Below, in pieces: positions 33,654-42,476 of a stretch of 64,000 nt of DNA. The position numbers were made by a program, and so were the translations under genes. The DNA comes from Paenibacillus kribbensis. GTDB taxonomy: Bacteria; Bacillota; Bacilli; Paenibacillales; Paenibacillaceae. The DNA is taken from positions 3,497,501 to 3,561,500 of the forward strand of contig NZ_CP020028.1 in assembly GCF_002240415.1 (NCBI RefSeq), given 5' to 3'. Position 1 is the stretch's first letter; each line of letters opens with the position of its first letter. The notes beneath the pieces are model-generated. The model had not been told where the DNA came from, searched no databases, and saw only the letters and a program-made list of their open reading frames with translations.

Positions 33654-34257
33654 AATGCTCACCTCTATATTTAATGATTTTTCGTCTAATCATCTCCTTG
33701 ATTCAGAGTAACTTTCTCCTGCTGAATTAAATATACCTTATTAGGAATATTCCCGTCAAGGAATATTTAAAATGAACTCCCATTTAAATTTATACAGTAA
33801 GTTTGCAGATGGTTTGGTGATTTAATCCCTGGCGTTTTGCCTAGGGGCGGTTTCCTTGAACAATTAAGGGAAATGAACAATGCGGTCTTTGCTCCCACAT
33901 TTCCCTTATTATTTGTTCCCTTTCCCTTTATAATCCGAATTTTGCAGTATTGAAAGTGAACATCAAAACTTATTGTACCTCAACCTTTGTTTCTGCTCTA
34001 AGATGTTGGAACAAACTTGCGATAAGCAAAATCTGACCGTTTACCACGGAGAATCTTTGGTCAGTTCCTCCCTTTACGTTTCGATAGGCGTATTTCTCAA
34101 AAGCACGTACAAGTCCCCCACTGAGGTAGAGAGCCCATCGTGCCAAAGTCGCTTTTTTAGTAAAGCTGTACATTGAGCATCATAAATAAAAGCACTTCTT
34201 CTCGACCCACTCCCCCCTCCAAATATCATCAGGCTAATGACCCTTGAAGTGGCCTTA
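33654..34257. other. Gap of about 600 bases with no convincing gene
   Basis: The only structure is AAGGGAAATG (33866-33875) paired with CATTTCCCTT (33898-33907), a perfect 10-base stem with a 22-base loop. A 67-residue minus-strand frame at 33970-34173 (starting MYSFTKKATLARWALYL) has plausible codons but no ribosome site or recognisable domain. It could be a gene remnant. Confidence 0.5.
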
Positions 34258-34266
34258 TGCTATAAT
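34258..34266 (+). promoter_or_regulatory. Extended -10 promoter of the TPR gene
   Basis: TGC-TATAAT, an extended -10 element, lies 45 bases before the start codon at 34311. No good -35 is seen, which extended -10 promoters tolerate. Confidence 0.6.
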
Positions 34267-34310
34267 GTGGAAAGTATGGATGGATACATGTACAGGAGGA
34301 TTGGAGCAGG

Positions 34311-34988
34311 ATGATTGGGAAATTTCTCATTTTTTCTCTACTATGGAGTTTGCTTGGCAACCCGTTTCTCGCGCTGCTTGTACTGCTGATTGTGATCTAC
34401 GTATTGGATCGCAGCTTTGTGGGTGTACTGCCCAGCATCAGCAAGCCCTGGAAAAGAAGACGCAACGCGGCACGGCTGCGTCAGCAGATTGCGCTAAATA
34501 CTAACGATGTGGCTGCCAAGTTCGATTTGGCTCGTATCTGGATCGAAAGCAAGAAATATCATCAGGCTTTGGAGCTTCTACTGGAAATTCAATCCCGTTA
34601 TGAAGATTCCGCCGACTATTGGAATGCACGGAGAACGGCTGAAGTACACACGAGCCATCTGGAAGATGGTGAACTGCATTTACTGAAAGCACTGGACATT
34701 AACCCGCGGGTACAATACGGTGAGCCTTATTTGCATTTAGCCGCAGCTTTCAAAGAACACGACGTAAATAAGTCTCTGCACTTTCTGCAGCAATTTCAGG
34801 AAATTCAGTCCTCTTCCAGCGAAGGCTATTATCTGACAGGCTTGATGTACCGAATGCTGGAACGCAAGGATGAGGCCGCGGCAGCCTTTAACCAGTCGAT
34901 TGCCGTCTATCGTTCTCTGCCCAAATACCGCAAACGAAGTGAGCGTAAGTGGGCTGTACGCAGCTTATTCCGTAAATTAATCGGCTAG
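34311..34988 (+). CDS. Membrane-anchored tetratricopeptide-repeat protein
   Basis: The 225-residue protein has one long hydrophobic segment at about residues 5-33 and then a basic stretch (KPWKRRRNAARLRQQ). TPR-like helical repeats cover about 65-215 (NDVAAKFDLARIWIESKKYHQALELLLEIQ; LHLAAAFKEHDVNKSLHFLQQF; YLTGLMYRMLERKDEAAAAF). It probably scaffolds other proteins at the membrane; no enzymatic motif is seen. It stands alone between its promoter and a strong terminator. Confidence 0.85.
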   Translation: MIGKFLIFSLLWSLLGNPFLALLVLLIVIYVLDRSFVGVLPSISKPWKRRRNAARLRQQIALNTNDVAAKFDLARIWIESKKYHQALELLLEIQSRYEDSADYWNARRTAEVHTSHLEDGELHLLKALDINPRVQYGEPYLHLAAAFKEHDVNKSLHFLQQFQEIQSSSSEGYYLTGLMYRMLERKDEAAAAFNQSIAVYRSLPKYRKRSERKWAVRSLFRKLIG

Positions 34989-35008
34989 ACGGATCTATAT
35001 TTTACCTT

Positions 35009-35045
35009 AACGACCTTTCTCTTCTTTTGAGATAGGTCGTTTTTA
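35009..35045 (+). terminator. Terminator of the TPR gene
   Basis: AACGACCT pairs with AGGTCGTT around an inner TCTC/GAGA stem, followed by TTTTT. Confidence 0.88.
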
Positions 35046-35128
35046 CGTTTCATCCACACAGCTCCTCCATCGACCTGAATCGAATCGTTCTGATCCTCCT
35101 GATCAGCGTTTTATTTTGTAACCTGTTA

Positions 35129-35157
35129 TTGACATGCCACAAATCAGGTCATATAAT
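35129..35157 (+). promoter_or_regulatory. Consensus promoter of the RND efflux operon
   Basis: TTGACA (35129-35134) and TATAAT (35152-35157) have exactly 17 bases between them, a full consensus sigma-A promoter. Confidence 0.92.
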
Positions 35158-35161
35158 CCGC

Positions 35162-35183
35162 TTATAAACCTTAGAGTTTATAA
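35162..35183 (+). promoter_or_regulatory. Dyad operator over the RND operon start site
   Basis: TTATAAAC (35162-35169) and GTTTATAA (35176-35183) form a perfect 8-base dyad with a 6-base spacer starting 5 bases after the -10. It is the likely binding site of the TetR protein encoded at the end of the same operon. Confidence 0.65.
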
Positions 35184-35221
35184 ATAAACTCAAGAGTATG
35201 AAATCGGAAAGGACGATCATC

Positions 35222-36625
35222 TTGTTGAAACCCAGTCTCTACATATCTGCCATATTCATTCTTCTGTTTACCTCAGCTTGCTCATCTACAGGATTGAGTC
35301 AAAATGATGCAGCAGAACAACAAAAGCAAAAGGTGGAAGCAATGACTGTAAAAAAAGAACCGCTGTCGACTTCTTTTCACCTTTCAGGTACACTTCAGCC
35401 CTATGAAGACACCACCGTATCGTTCGAGTTATCCGGTCTGATACGTGACACACTTGTGAACGTAGGAGACTCTGTATCCCAAGGACAGATCTTGACGATG
35501 CTTGATTCATCCAGCTACCAGCTACAACTGGAGCAGGCTAATACAGCTATTCTTGAAGCACAGGCTGGTATCAAAAATGCAACAGCCGCCATTTCAAGCG
35601 CAGAAGCCTCCATTCAATCCGCTAATGCGCAAAAAGCAGCAGCTCAAGCTGGAGCCAACAAAGTGAATAAGGGTGCCCGTGAGCAGGAAAGGGCACAGGT
35701 CCGTACCAAAGTGCAAAGAGCGCAGTCCGCTTTGACTAAAGCACAGGCCACCGCTGAACGCACCAAGCTTTTATATGATCAGGGAGCTGCGACCAAAAAC
35801 GATTATGAAAATGCACAGCTCGCTTTAACCAACGCCTCCAAGGATCTGGAGGATGCGCAAGAAGCCCTCTCCTTAATACAGGAGGGAGCCACATTAGAAG
35901 ACCGGCAATCGGCAGAATCCAGCTTGGAGCAAGCCCAAGCCGGGAAAGAATCTGCCATCGCCGCGAAAGAACAGGCAGAAGCCTCCAAGGATAACTCTAC
36001 TGCGGGATATCAACAGGCGGTCATTGCCAAAAAGCAAGCCGAACTTTCCCTCTCCAAGACAGCTTTAAAAGCCCCCATTTCCGGCGTTATTCTGGAGAAA
36101 AAGGCAACGGTGGGACAATTGGCGAGCCCTGGACAGCCGGTATATCGTATCGGACAAATCGACAAGCTCAAGGTGCTGCTCCCTGTTCCCGATCATGAAA
36201 TCACGAACTGGAAGCAAGGTCAGACAGTCCAGCTTCAACTGTACGATGAGAACAGAGAAGGAACGGTCAGCAAAATTTATCCGGCCACCAACACCAATAC
36301 GGGCAGTATCAACGTGGAAGTGATTGTTCCTAACACCCAGCATAATTGGGCCCCGGGACAAGTCGTAAAGGCAGGCCGCCAATTGACCCAAAATGAGCAA
36401 ATTTTGCTCCCAGCCAAGGCTGTCATTAATAACGGTACAGATACTTTTGTCTATAAAGTGGTAAACAACAAGGCGGTCAAGACGGTCGTGAATGTCGGTC
36501 AGATGTCCAACAATAAGCTCGAAATTACCAAGGGGCTGAATGTCGGGGATCGTATCGTTACCACCGGAGTAAACCTGATCTACGATGGGCTGCCCGTTCA
36601 GATTACGGGAGGAACGAGCAAATGA
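35222..36625 (+). CDS. RND efflux adaptor lipoprotein (membrane fusion protein)
   Basis: Couples the inner-membrane RND pump to the outside; in a Gram-positive it is membrane-anchored by lipid. The lipobox is FTSAC with a short hydrophobic signal. A split lipoyl/biotinyl domain flanks a long Ala/Gln/Glu-rich coiled-coil hairpin (about residues 85-275). Beta-barrel and membrane-proximal domains follow (GQTVQLQLYDENREGTVSKIYP; VVTTGV-like end). The TTG at 35222 is 8 bases after AAAGGA; the ATG at 35198 lacks a clear ribosome site and is the alternative. It overlaps the permease gene by 4 bases. Confidence 0.92.
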   Translation: MLKPSLYISAIFILLFTSACSSTGLSQNDAAEQQKQKVEAMTVKKEPLSTSFHLSGTLQPYEDTTVSFELSGLIRDTLVNVGDSVSQGQILTMLDSSSYQLQLEQANTAILEAQAGIKNATAAISSAEASIQSANAQKAAAQAGANKVNKGAREQERAQVRTKVQRAQSALTKAQATAERTKLLYDQGAATKNDYENAQLALTNASKDLEDAQEALSLIQEGATLEDRQSAESSLEQAQAGKESAIAAKEQAEASKDNSTAGYQQAVIAKKQAELSLSKTALKAPISGVILEKKATVGQLASPGQPVYRIGQIDKLKVLLPVPDHEITNWKQGQTVQLQLYDENREGTVSKIYPATNTNTGSINVEVIVPNTQHNWAPGQVVKAGRQLTQNEQILLPAKAVINNGTDTFVYKVVNNKAVKTVVNVGQMSNNKLEITKGLNVGDRIVTTGVNLIYDGLPVQITGGTSK

Positions 36626-39600
36626 TTGCATATTTTATCAAAAAGAAAAAACTGACCCTCTTTATTTTTATCATGGCGATTGTTGCCGGGCTGTATAGTG
36701 TCTCTCAACTTCCTCGGCAGGAAACGCCGGATATTATCAAGAAAACCGCTGTAGTCACGACCCTCTATCCTGGAGCTACACCCCAAAAGGTAGAACAAAC
36801 GGTCACGAAGCCTCTGGAACAAAAAATGAAAGAAATCAATCATATTAAAAAGATTTCTTCTACATCCGAAAATGGACTTTCGACGATTATCATTGAGACA
36901 GAAGGCAACGCCAATGCCACAGAAGCCTGGGATACATTACGCAAAAAAATGAACGATGCCCAGTCTTCTCTGCCCACAGATGCTCAAAAGCCTGTCGTTA
37001 ACGATGATTTGAATAAGGTATTTATCCATTCCTACGCCATCACGGGGGACTCTGTGGAGCAATTGTATCAACTAAATGATATGGTGAAATCGTGGAAGGA
37101 TCAATTAAAAACCATTCCCGGTGTATCGGAAGTAACGATCAAGGGATTACCGGATCAAGAGGTTCAGATTCAGATTGATGCTCAAAAGCTCCAGCAGTAC
37201 CATATCAGTTGGGAACAGCTCATGAGTGCAGTGCAGAAGGAAAATGAGCAATATCCGATAGGCAATCTGGATTACAACGAACGCACATACCGAATGAACG
37301 TGACGCAGTCCAAGAATGCTCAAGATTTGAGTAAGGTCATTATTTCCAAAACTGAAAGTGGCGCTCCTGTGTATCTCAGTGATGTGGGCAGCGTTTTACT
37401 TACGCAAAATACCAGCAGTTACATGGCCTTTTTTAACGGTAAACCCGCTATTACACTGACGATTAACGGTAATACCGGCTCTGACGTAGACACGATTTAT
37501 AGCAAAGTAAATAAAGAAATGCAGTTGTTAAAACCAGATCTGCCTAATACGTTCCAACTGAATACGTTATTTTCACAGACCGAGCGGATTGATCATATTT
37601 TTCATGGCTTGACCCGTGAATTGCTGTTTGCCATTGCGGCGGTTGTGATCGTATGTACATTGGGATTGAATCTGGTGACCTCTTCCTTTGTTGCACTGGC
37701 TATTCCCATTTCGATTGCCATAGGCTTCATTATTCTTCCTATGCTCGGCGTAACGCTGAATCAAGTTACCGTCATCGGCCTCATTATTGTAATGGGGATT
37801 CTAGTCGATGATGCTGTGGTGATTAATGATAATATTGAACGCAGAATGATGACCTTGGGTGAGAGCCCCAAGATAGCAGCATTAAATGGAACAAAAGAAG
37901 TTTCCATTTCCATTTTGACCGCAACCCTGGCAACTGTAGCCTCCTTTGCCCCGCTGTTCTTTTTATCAGGCGATGCAGGCTCCCTAATAAAACCATTACC
38001 GTTTGCTGTTATCTTTACGTTATTGGCTTCCATGCTCATGTCCTTTACCGTCATCCCAATCTTTAGAGAATGGTATGGACAACGAAGTCAAAAAACGCTC
38101 AACTCCACCATGAAGCCGCCGGGACTGCTGGGAAAACAAATTGATGCTCTTCGTAACGTATATGTCAGCGAGCTGATTCCCAAAGTCATCAAGCGACCTG
38201 CATTGTATGCTTCATTAGGATTATTGATTAGTACCACGCTGTACGGTGTACTTGCTCTGATTCCGATCGACCTGTTCCCCAGAACAGACGATCCGCAATT
38301 AAGCATTAATGTGCGTATGCCCATAGGCACTTCAATAGAAGAAACCAAGCGGGTCACCGAGGATATTGCCAAATGGGTGAAGCAGCAGCCTCATGTAGAA
38401 ACGATCAGTTATGCGGCTGGCGGCGACGCTCCCCAGTTGTTTCAAGATATGACCGCTGATGCCAAAACAGGCACAACCGTGGGTCAGATTGCTATTGTTG
38501 GGGAAGAAGGTGCATTTGATCCCGATGAAATGGCAGACAAATGGTCCTCCATCTTAAAGGATCGTTATCCGGGTCAATCCATTTCCTTGAAAATAGCCAA
38601 AGTGGGTGTGCCTCTCGGCAAGCCGATCTCCATTCGGATTTTAGGCAATGATGTAGGTCAGTTGCGTTCGTTGTCACAGCAGTTAAAAGAAGGCATTATG
38701 GCTACCAGAGGAACACAGGACATACAAGACAATATGGAAAATGAAGGCTATACGTTGGATTTCCAAATCAATAAACAAGCGATGGATCAATATCAGATTA
38801 GCAATAATGATCTGACACGTACACTCTTGTTAATGGGTAATGGCGTGAGTTTTAGCCGATTTGATACGGGGAAAGATTTGATAAATATTAAGCTGAAGCT
38901 AAGCCAAACCGATCAAAATCCTGAAATTTTGTTTCAGCAATTGAATGTGACCAATGCCAATGGTGTTCAAATCCCTTTATCTCAATTGGCTGAGTTGAAG
39001 CCATCCTTTGCAACACAAAAAATTAACCATTATAATTTAAAGCGTTCGATTACTGTTGAAGCTGAAGTTCACGGGCGTACTGCTTCCGAAGTCATGAAGG
39101 ATGTCAAGCTTAAATTGCAGGACATTAAATTTCCTCCAGGCTACACTTGGGAAATTGGCGGCGAGATTTCAGGACAAGATGACATTTTATCAGAAATAGG
39201 ATGGTTATATGTTGTCGTCATCCTATTAATCTTCATGCTGATCTTTTTGCAATTTTATTCTTTCTCGACTCCACTCATCATATTGACTACCGTGTATATG
39301 GCAGCAGCAGGCGGATTTCTTGGCTTGCTCATTCTAAATACGCCGATTACTTTTATGGGCGTGTTGGGCTTAATGACCTTGGCAGGTATTGTCGTACGTA
39401 ACGGCATTGTGCTGATTGAGTTTATTGAGGATGCAAGACGTGAAGGGATCGAACTGAAGGAGGCCGTTGTTGCAGCGACCAAAGCGCGTTTCCGCCCCAT
39501 ATTGCTTACTTCGCTGACAGCTATTGTCGGTCTGATTCCGATTGCTCTTATTGGGGAACTCATGTTTAGACCGCTGGCATACACCATCATGTTTGGACTC

Positions 39601-39717
39601 ATGTACTCAACTATCCTTACGATGTTTGTAGTACCCTCTCTGTATATAGTCATAGCCCGGTGGAAATTAAAAAAACAGAGTAAAAACGGGGGATATAATG
39701 AAAAAAATAACAAGTGA
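36622..39717 (+). CDS. RND-family efflux permease
   Basis: Proton-driven multidrug or lipopeptide exporter of the hydrophobe/amphiphile (HAE) type, 1031 residues. It has twelve transmembrane helices and two large external loops. The proton-relay motif GILVDDAVVINDNIERRM in helix 4 is intact, as is GIVVRNGIVLIEFIEDARREG in the second half. The closest known Gram-positive relative by type is SwrC/YerP of Bacillus, which exports surfactin. Its start overlaps the adaptor stop (ATGA), and it overlaps the tetR start by 20 bases, giving tight coupling. Confidence 0.95.
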   Translation: MIAYFIKKKKLTLFIFIMAIVAGLYSVSQLPRQETPDIIKKTAVVTTLYPGATPQKVEQTVTKPLEQKMKEINHIKKISSTSENGLSTIIIETEGNANATEAWDTLRKKMNDAQSSLPTDAQKPVVNDDLNKVFIHSYAITGDSVEQLYQLNDMVKSWKDQLKTIPGVSEVTIKGLPDQEVQIQIDAQKLQQYHISWEQLMSAVQKENEQYPIGNLDYNERTYRMNVTQSKNAQDLSKVIISKTESGAPVYLSDVGSVLLTQNTSSYMAFFNGKPAITLTINGNTGSDVDTIYSKVNKEMQLLKPDLPNTFQLNTLFSQTERIDHIFHGLTRELLFAIAAVVIVCTLGLNLVTSSFVALAIPISIAIGFIILPMLGVTLNQVTVIGLIIVMGILVDDAVVINDNIERRMMTLGESPKIAALNGTKEVSISILTATLATVASFAPLFFLSGDAGSLIKPLPFAVIFTLLASMLMSFTVIPIFREWYGQRSQKTLNSTMKPPGLLGKQIDALRNVYVSELIPKVIKRPALYASLGLLISTTLYGVLALIPIDLFPRTDDPQLSINVRMPIGTSIEETKRVTEDIAKWVKQQPHVETISYAAGGDAPQLFQDMTADAKTGTTVGQIAIVGEEGAFDPDEMADKWSSILKDRYPGQSISLKIAKVGVPLGKPISIRILGNDVGQLRSLSQQLKEGIMATRGTQDIQDNMENEGYTLDFQINKQAMDQYQISNNDLTRTLLLMGNGVSFSRFDTGKDLINIKLKLSQTDQNPEILFQQLNVTNANGVQIPLSQLAELKPSFATQKINHYNLKRSITVEAEVHGRTASEVMKDVKLKLQDIKFPPGYTWEIGGEISGQDDILSEIGWLYVVVILLIFMLIFLQFYSFSTPLIILTTVYMAAAGGFLGLLILNTPITFMGVLGLMTLAGIVVRNGIVLIEFIEDARREGIELKEAVVAATKARFRPILLTSLTAIVGLIPIALIGELMFRPLAYTIMFGLMYSTILTMFVVPSLYIVIARWKLKKQSKNGGYNEKNNK

Positions 39718-40579
39718 AGATATCATATATGCTGCCCTTTCCCTATTTTCAGAAAAGGGATACGATGCCACCTCGGTCGATGAGATTGCACGTGAAAGCG
39801 GGATGGTGAAGGCTTCCTTTTATAAATACTTTCAAAGTAAAGAAGCGTTGCTGCTGGGGACAATCGTCCTGATTGAAAAACTTCTTGATGCAGATATTAA
39901 AGAACTTTATTTGAAGCACCAGCTACCTTCCCGTGAAAAGTTGAGACAACTGTATTTGATTGCGCTGGGCCGGATTTATAAGAATAAAGTTCATTTGCTG
40001 GTATACTCCGTTCCTTTAATCGGTTCTAAGGAAGAAAAAATCGCACAAGCCATTGATCGTGTTGAACATTATTTGTCTGACGTGATGATTGATTTCTTAA
40101 TTGATGCTTATGGAGAGTTCATAAAAGACTATGCGTATGATATTGAGTTTGTCGTCAAAAGCATGATTGTCAATTCCCTCCGAATGAGCGATTCAGAGCT
40201 GTCCTGGACGGAGCAGCAAACACTGGCTGAATTTTTCCTTAGCATTACGGATATGCTGGCACAAGGAATGTTGAGCCCTGATGTTCAACATCAAATCATG
40301 TGGGGCCGCGATTCCGTATTCCATGAAGATTCTGATCAAATCTGGACCAAGGGAAAACAAATCTTCTATGCGTTGCAGCGTATGGATACGGTTCTGAAAC
40401 AAACTGAATTAAATGAAGCTACCCGGAATGAATATGTGCAAATCCTAAGCAGATTACAGGGGGAACTCTCGGAACAAAACGTGGAAATAGCTCACGTGAA
40501 AGCCCTCCTTCTATTTTTGGGGCAACTGCCCGAGTTACTGGAAGACTGCACCAAGCTAAAAGCTATATTGGAAGCTTAG
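39698..40579 (+). CDS. TetR/AcrR-family repressor of the RND operon
   Basis: The 293-residue regulator has an N-terminal TetR helix-turn-helix at about residues 7-52 (IIYAALSLFSEKGYDATSVDEIARESGMVKASFYKYFQSKEALL) and an unusually long ligand domain. The last about 90 residues form an added helical, leucine-rich tail (DEATRNEYVQIL-like), longer than the family norm of about 200. It is the third gene of the RND operon and probably binds the dyad at 35162-35183. Confidence 0.92.
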   Translation: MKKITSEDIIYAALSLFSEKGYDATSVDEIARESGMVKASFYKYFQSKEALLLGTIVLIEKLLDADIKELYLKHQLPSREKLRQLYLIALGRIYKNKVHLLVYSVPLIGSKEEKIAQAIDRVEHYLSDVMIDFLIDAYGEFIKDYAYDIEFVVKSMIVNSLRMSDSELSWTEQQTLAEFFLSITDMLAQGMLSPDVQHQIMWGRDSVFHEDSDQIWTKGKQIFYALQRMDTVLKQTELNEATRNEYVQILSRLQGELSEQNVEIAHVKALLLFLGQLPELLEDCTKLKAILEA

Positions 40580-40595
40580 CACGCCAAAATGCATA

Positions 40596-40648
40596 AAAAG
40601 AGGTTCATGATCGTCAGATCTACTGCCATCATGAACCTCTTTTTTTAA
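40596..40648 (+). terminator. Terminator of the RND-tetR operon (bidirectional)
   Basis: AAAGAGGTTCATGAT pairs with ATCATGAACCTCTTT, followed by seven T. The A-run on the left also makes it usable by the converging GDSL gene. Confidence 0.9.
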
Positions 40649-40683
40649 TATGCATATTGTACGATCAAAAGCTTCCTCCACGC

Positions 40684-41322
40684 TCACCGTAATGGCGCAT
40701 ACCCAAGCCGATTCAGCTCTTCTGCAATCACGTGATAACCACGGCTGTTCGGATGTATCCGATCCAGCGACAGCAGCGCCCGTTCATTACCTTCAAACGC
40801 AGGATAAATATTCGCCACCCGGTAATTCGGTCCGCCCAACGTATGGAGGAACGAGTTGTACTGGCGCACATATACCCCCGCTTCCCTGACTCCTGGAAAA
40901 GGATTATACAATCCTACCATTCGTATGATAAATGGCTCACGCTGACCGGACTTTATATGATACAGGGCATGCACGATTTGGCGTACATGCTCTTTGGTGC
41001 GGTTCAGGGCTTGCGGAATGGAAGAACCCGACGAACCGCGGCCTCCAGCAAGTGCGCTGATATATGGTCGCAAATCATTTCCACCGATCGTTATCGTTAT
41101 GAGTTCAGCTCGGCTGAGCGCCGACCGAAAAAGCGGATTGTTGCGGATCAACGACAGCAGTTCCTGCGATGTCAGTCCGTTGATTCCCAAATTCTCGTAA
41201 CTGACTGGCGAATAGAGATGTCTTTCCGCCATTCGTCGATAAATGGATACAAATCCGCCGCTGAGCAGTGTGCCTGCACCTGTCGTTAAAGAATCTCCAA
41301 TTGCTGTGTAGTGGTACGCCAA
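40684..41322 (-). CDS. SGNH/GDSL-family lipase or esterase
   Basis: Hydrolase of 212 residues with the GDSL block AIGDSLTTGAGT holding the nucleophile Ser near residue 11. The glycine block NLGINGLTSQE, the Asn block ITIGGNDLRP and the catalytic Asp-His in LDRIHPNSRGY are also present. No signal peptide is seen. It resembles the spore germination lipase LipC of Bacillus in size, but that link is an inference. Confidence 0.9.
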   Translation of the reverse strand: MAYHYTAIGDSLTTGAGTLLSGGFVSIYRRMAERHLYSPVSYENLGINGLTSQELLSLIRNNPLFRSALSRAELITITIGGNDLRPYISALAGGRGSSGSSIPQALNRTKEHVRQIVHALYHIKSGQREPFIIRMVGLYNPFPGVREAGVYVRQYNSFLHTLGGPNYRVANIYPAFEGNERALLSLDRIHPNSRGYHVIAEELNRLGYAPLR

Positions 41323-41390
41323 TGAAACCTACCTCCCTCCGACATAATCTATCTTATGTGGAAAAAGGGAGACGCGACCCGGAGATTCGC

Positions 41391-41813
41391 TTATTCTTCG
41401 TCTATTTCATATATACAATGGAATTGCCCACCACCCGGCAAATCCTCCGATCCGTACACGGCGAATCCCACATTGCGAAAGAAATCCGCCCCTTCCGCAT
41501 CTGTTTCTACCGTGAGTCGTTTCGGGCTACGCTCCTTAATAAGCGTAAGCAGCATACCTCTGCCATAGCCTCGATGACGATTTTCAGGCAATACAGCCAG
41601 GTGATGGAGCACGATCGTTCCATCCTCCCGCTCTTCAAACCCGACAACACCTACGATAAGTCCTTCATCTTCCACACCGAACAGCTTCCATTCATCCGAG
41701 GTTTGGTAGAAACGCAAAGCTTCCTCCCCCTGCTCAGGACGATCCAGCACGGCATAGGTCAGCAGCTCCAGTATCTCCTCCCGATCCAGACTTGTTTTTA
41801 AATTTTTAAACAT
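41391..41813 (-). CDS. GNAT-family N-acetyltransferase
   Basis: A 140-residue acetyl-CoA-dependent acyltransferase. The acetyl-CoA loop is VLPENRHRGYGRGMLLTLI. The following VETDAEGADFFRNVGFAVYGSEDLPGGGQFHCIYEI is the usual end of the fold. The substrate is unknown. The ATG follows GGGGAG. Confidence 0.87.
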   Translation of the reverse strand: MFKNLKTSLDREEILELLTYAVLDRPEQGEEALRFYQTSDEWKLFGVEDEGLIVGVVGFEEREDGTIVLHHLAVLPENRHRGYGRGMLLTLIKERSPKRLTVETDAEGADFFRNVGFAVYGSEDLPGGGQFHCIYEIDEE

Positions 41814-41901
41814 CGTGAGTTATCTCCCCTTCTATCCTGAAATCCTTGCCGCATTTGGGCTAATTCTTGTATCAGGCCAGCGATCCTGCTGGTATTCGTA
41901 A

Positions 41902-42456
41902 TTAATTCTCCACAATAAGCAAAGGCCAGTTATCCAGCCATTGCTTCTCAAATACACGCTGGCGAAAAGCCGTCGTGTGACGGAACAATGGACTTTGACG
42001 CACCCGCATCTCCAGCAGATCGCTTAATCCATGCGGACAAATGACCTCCATTTGGTCCTCGTCATTCAGTCTAATGGCTACTGCCGTCGCCGTTTCCGGC
42101 CAGTGGCTCATGGCATCCTCTATCGAGGAATATGGGGCTTCTCCGTTGCGGATATGCATCCGCGCCTGATTTTTGACAGACCAGTTACGCCCAGCCTGCT
42201 TACGATTCAAGGACAGCTCCAAGTGCTCATCTCGTTCCTCCAGCGTATTTTTCGGATCAAAATAAATGACATCTATATCATTGAGAGGTGTAGCGGTCGT
42301 ATAACCATGCAGTTTATCCCACACCCGATTGCGTACATAGCCTGCGGCAATACAGCCTTGAGGCAGCCTCAGTGCCCGTACGTAGTGCAAGTCTTCAAGA
42401 ACCTGCGGATCATTCATCATGTGTATGATTCGCTGTATATCTTCTTCCGGCTTCAT
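41902..42456 (-). CDS. Nucleotidyltransferase-fold family protein
   Basis: A 184-residue protein related to the uncharacterised nucleotidyltransferase group formerly called DUF925. The pattern GCIAAGYVRNRVWDKLHG is followed by NDIDVIYFDP, giving the G-x-RN and D-x-D features of the fold. The middle part (KNQARMHIRNGEAPYSSIEDAMSHWPET) is typical for this group. The function is not known. It is 20 bases downstream of the MFS gene, probably in one operon. Confidence 0.85.
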   Translation of the reverse strand: MKPEEDIQRIIHMMNDPQVLEDLHYVRALRLPQGCIAAGYVRNRVWDKLHGYTTATPLNDIDVIYFDPKNTLEERDEHLELSLNRKQAGRNWSVKNQARMHIRNGEAPYSSIEDAMSHWPETATAVAIRLNDEDQMEVICPHGLSDLLEMRVRQSPLFRHTTAFRQRVFEKQWLDNWPLLIVEN

Positions 42457-42476
42457 CCTGCACTCAGCTCCTTAAT

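Noticed and set aside
36065..36631. A 188-residue minus-strand frame inside the RND adaptor
   Set aside because: The plus-strand lipoprotein frame is complete, with motifs and operon context.
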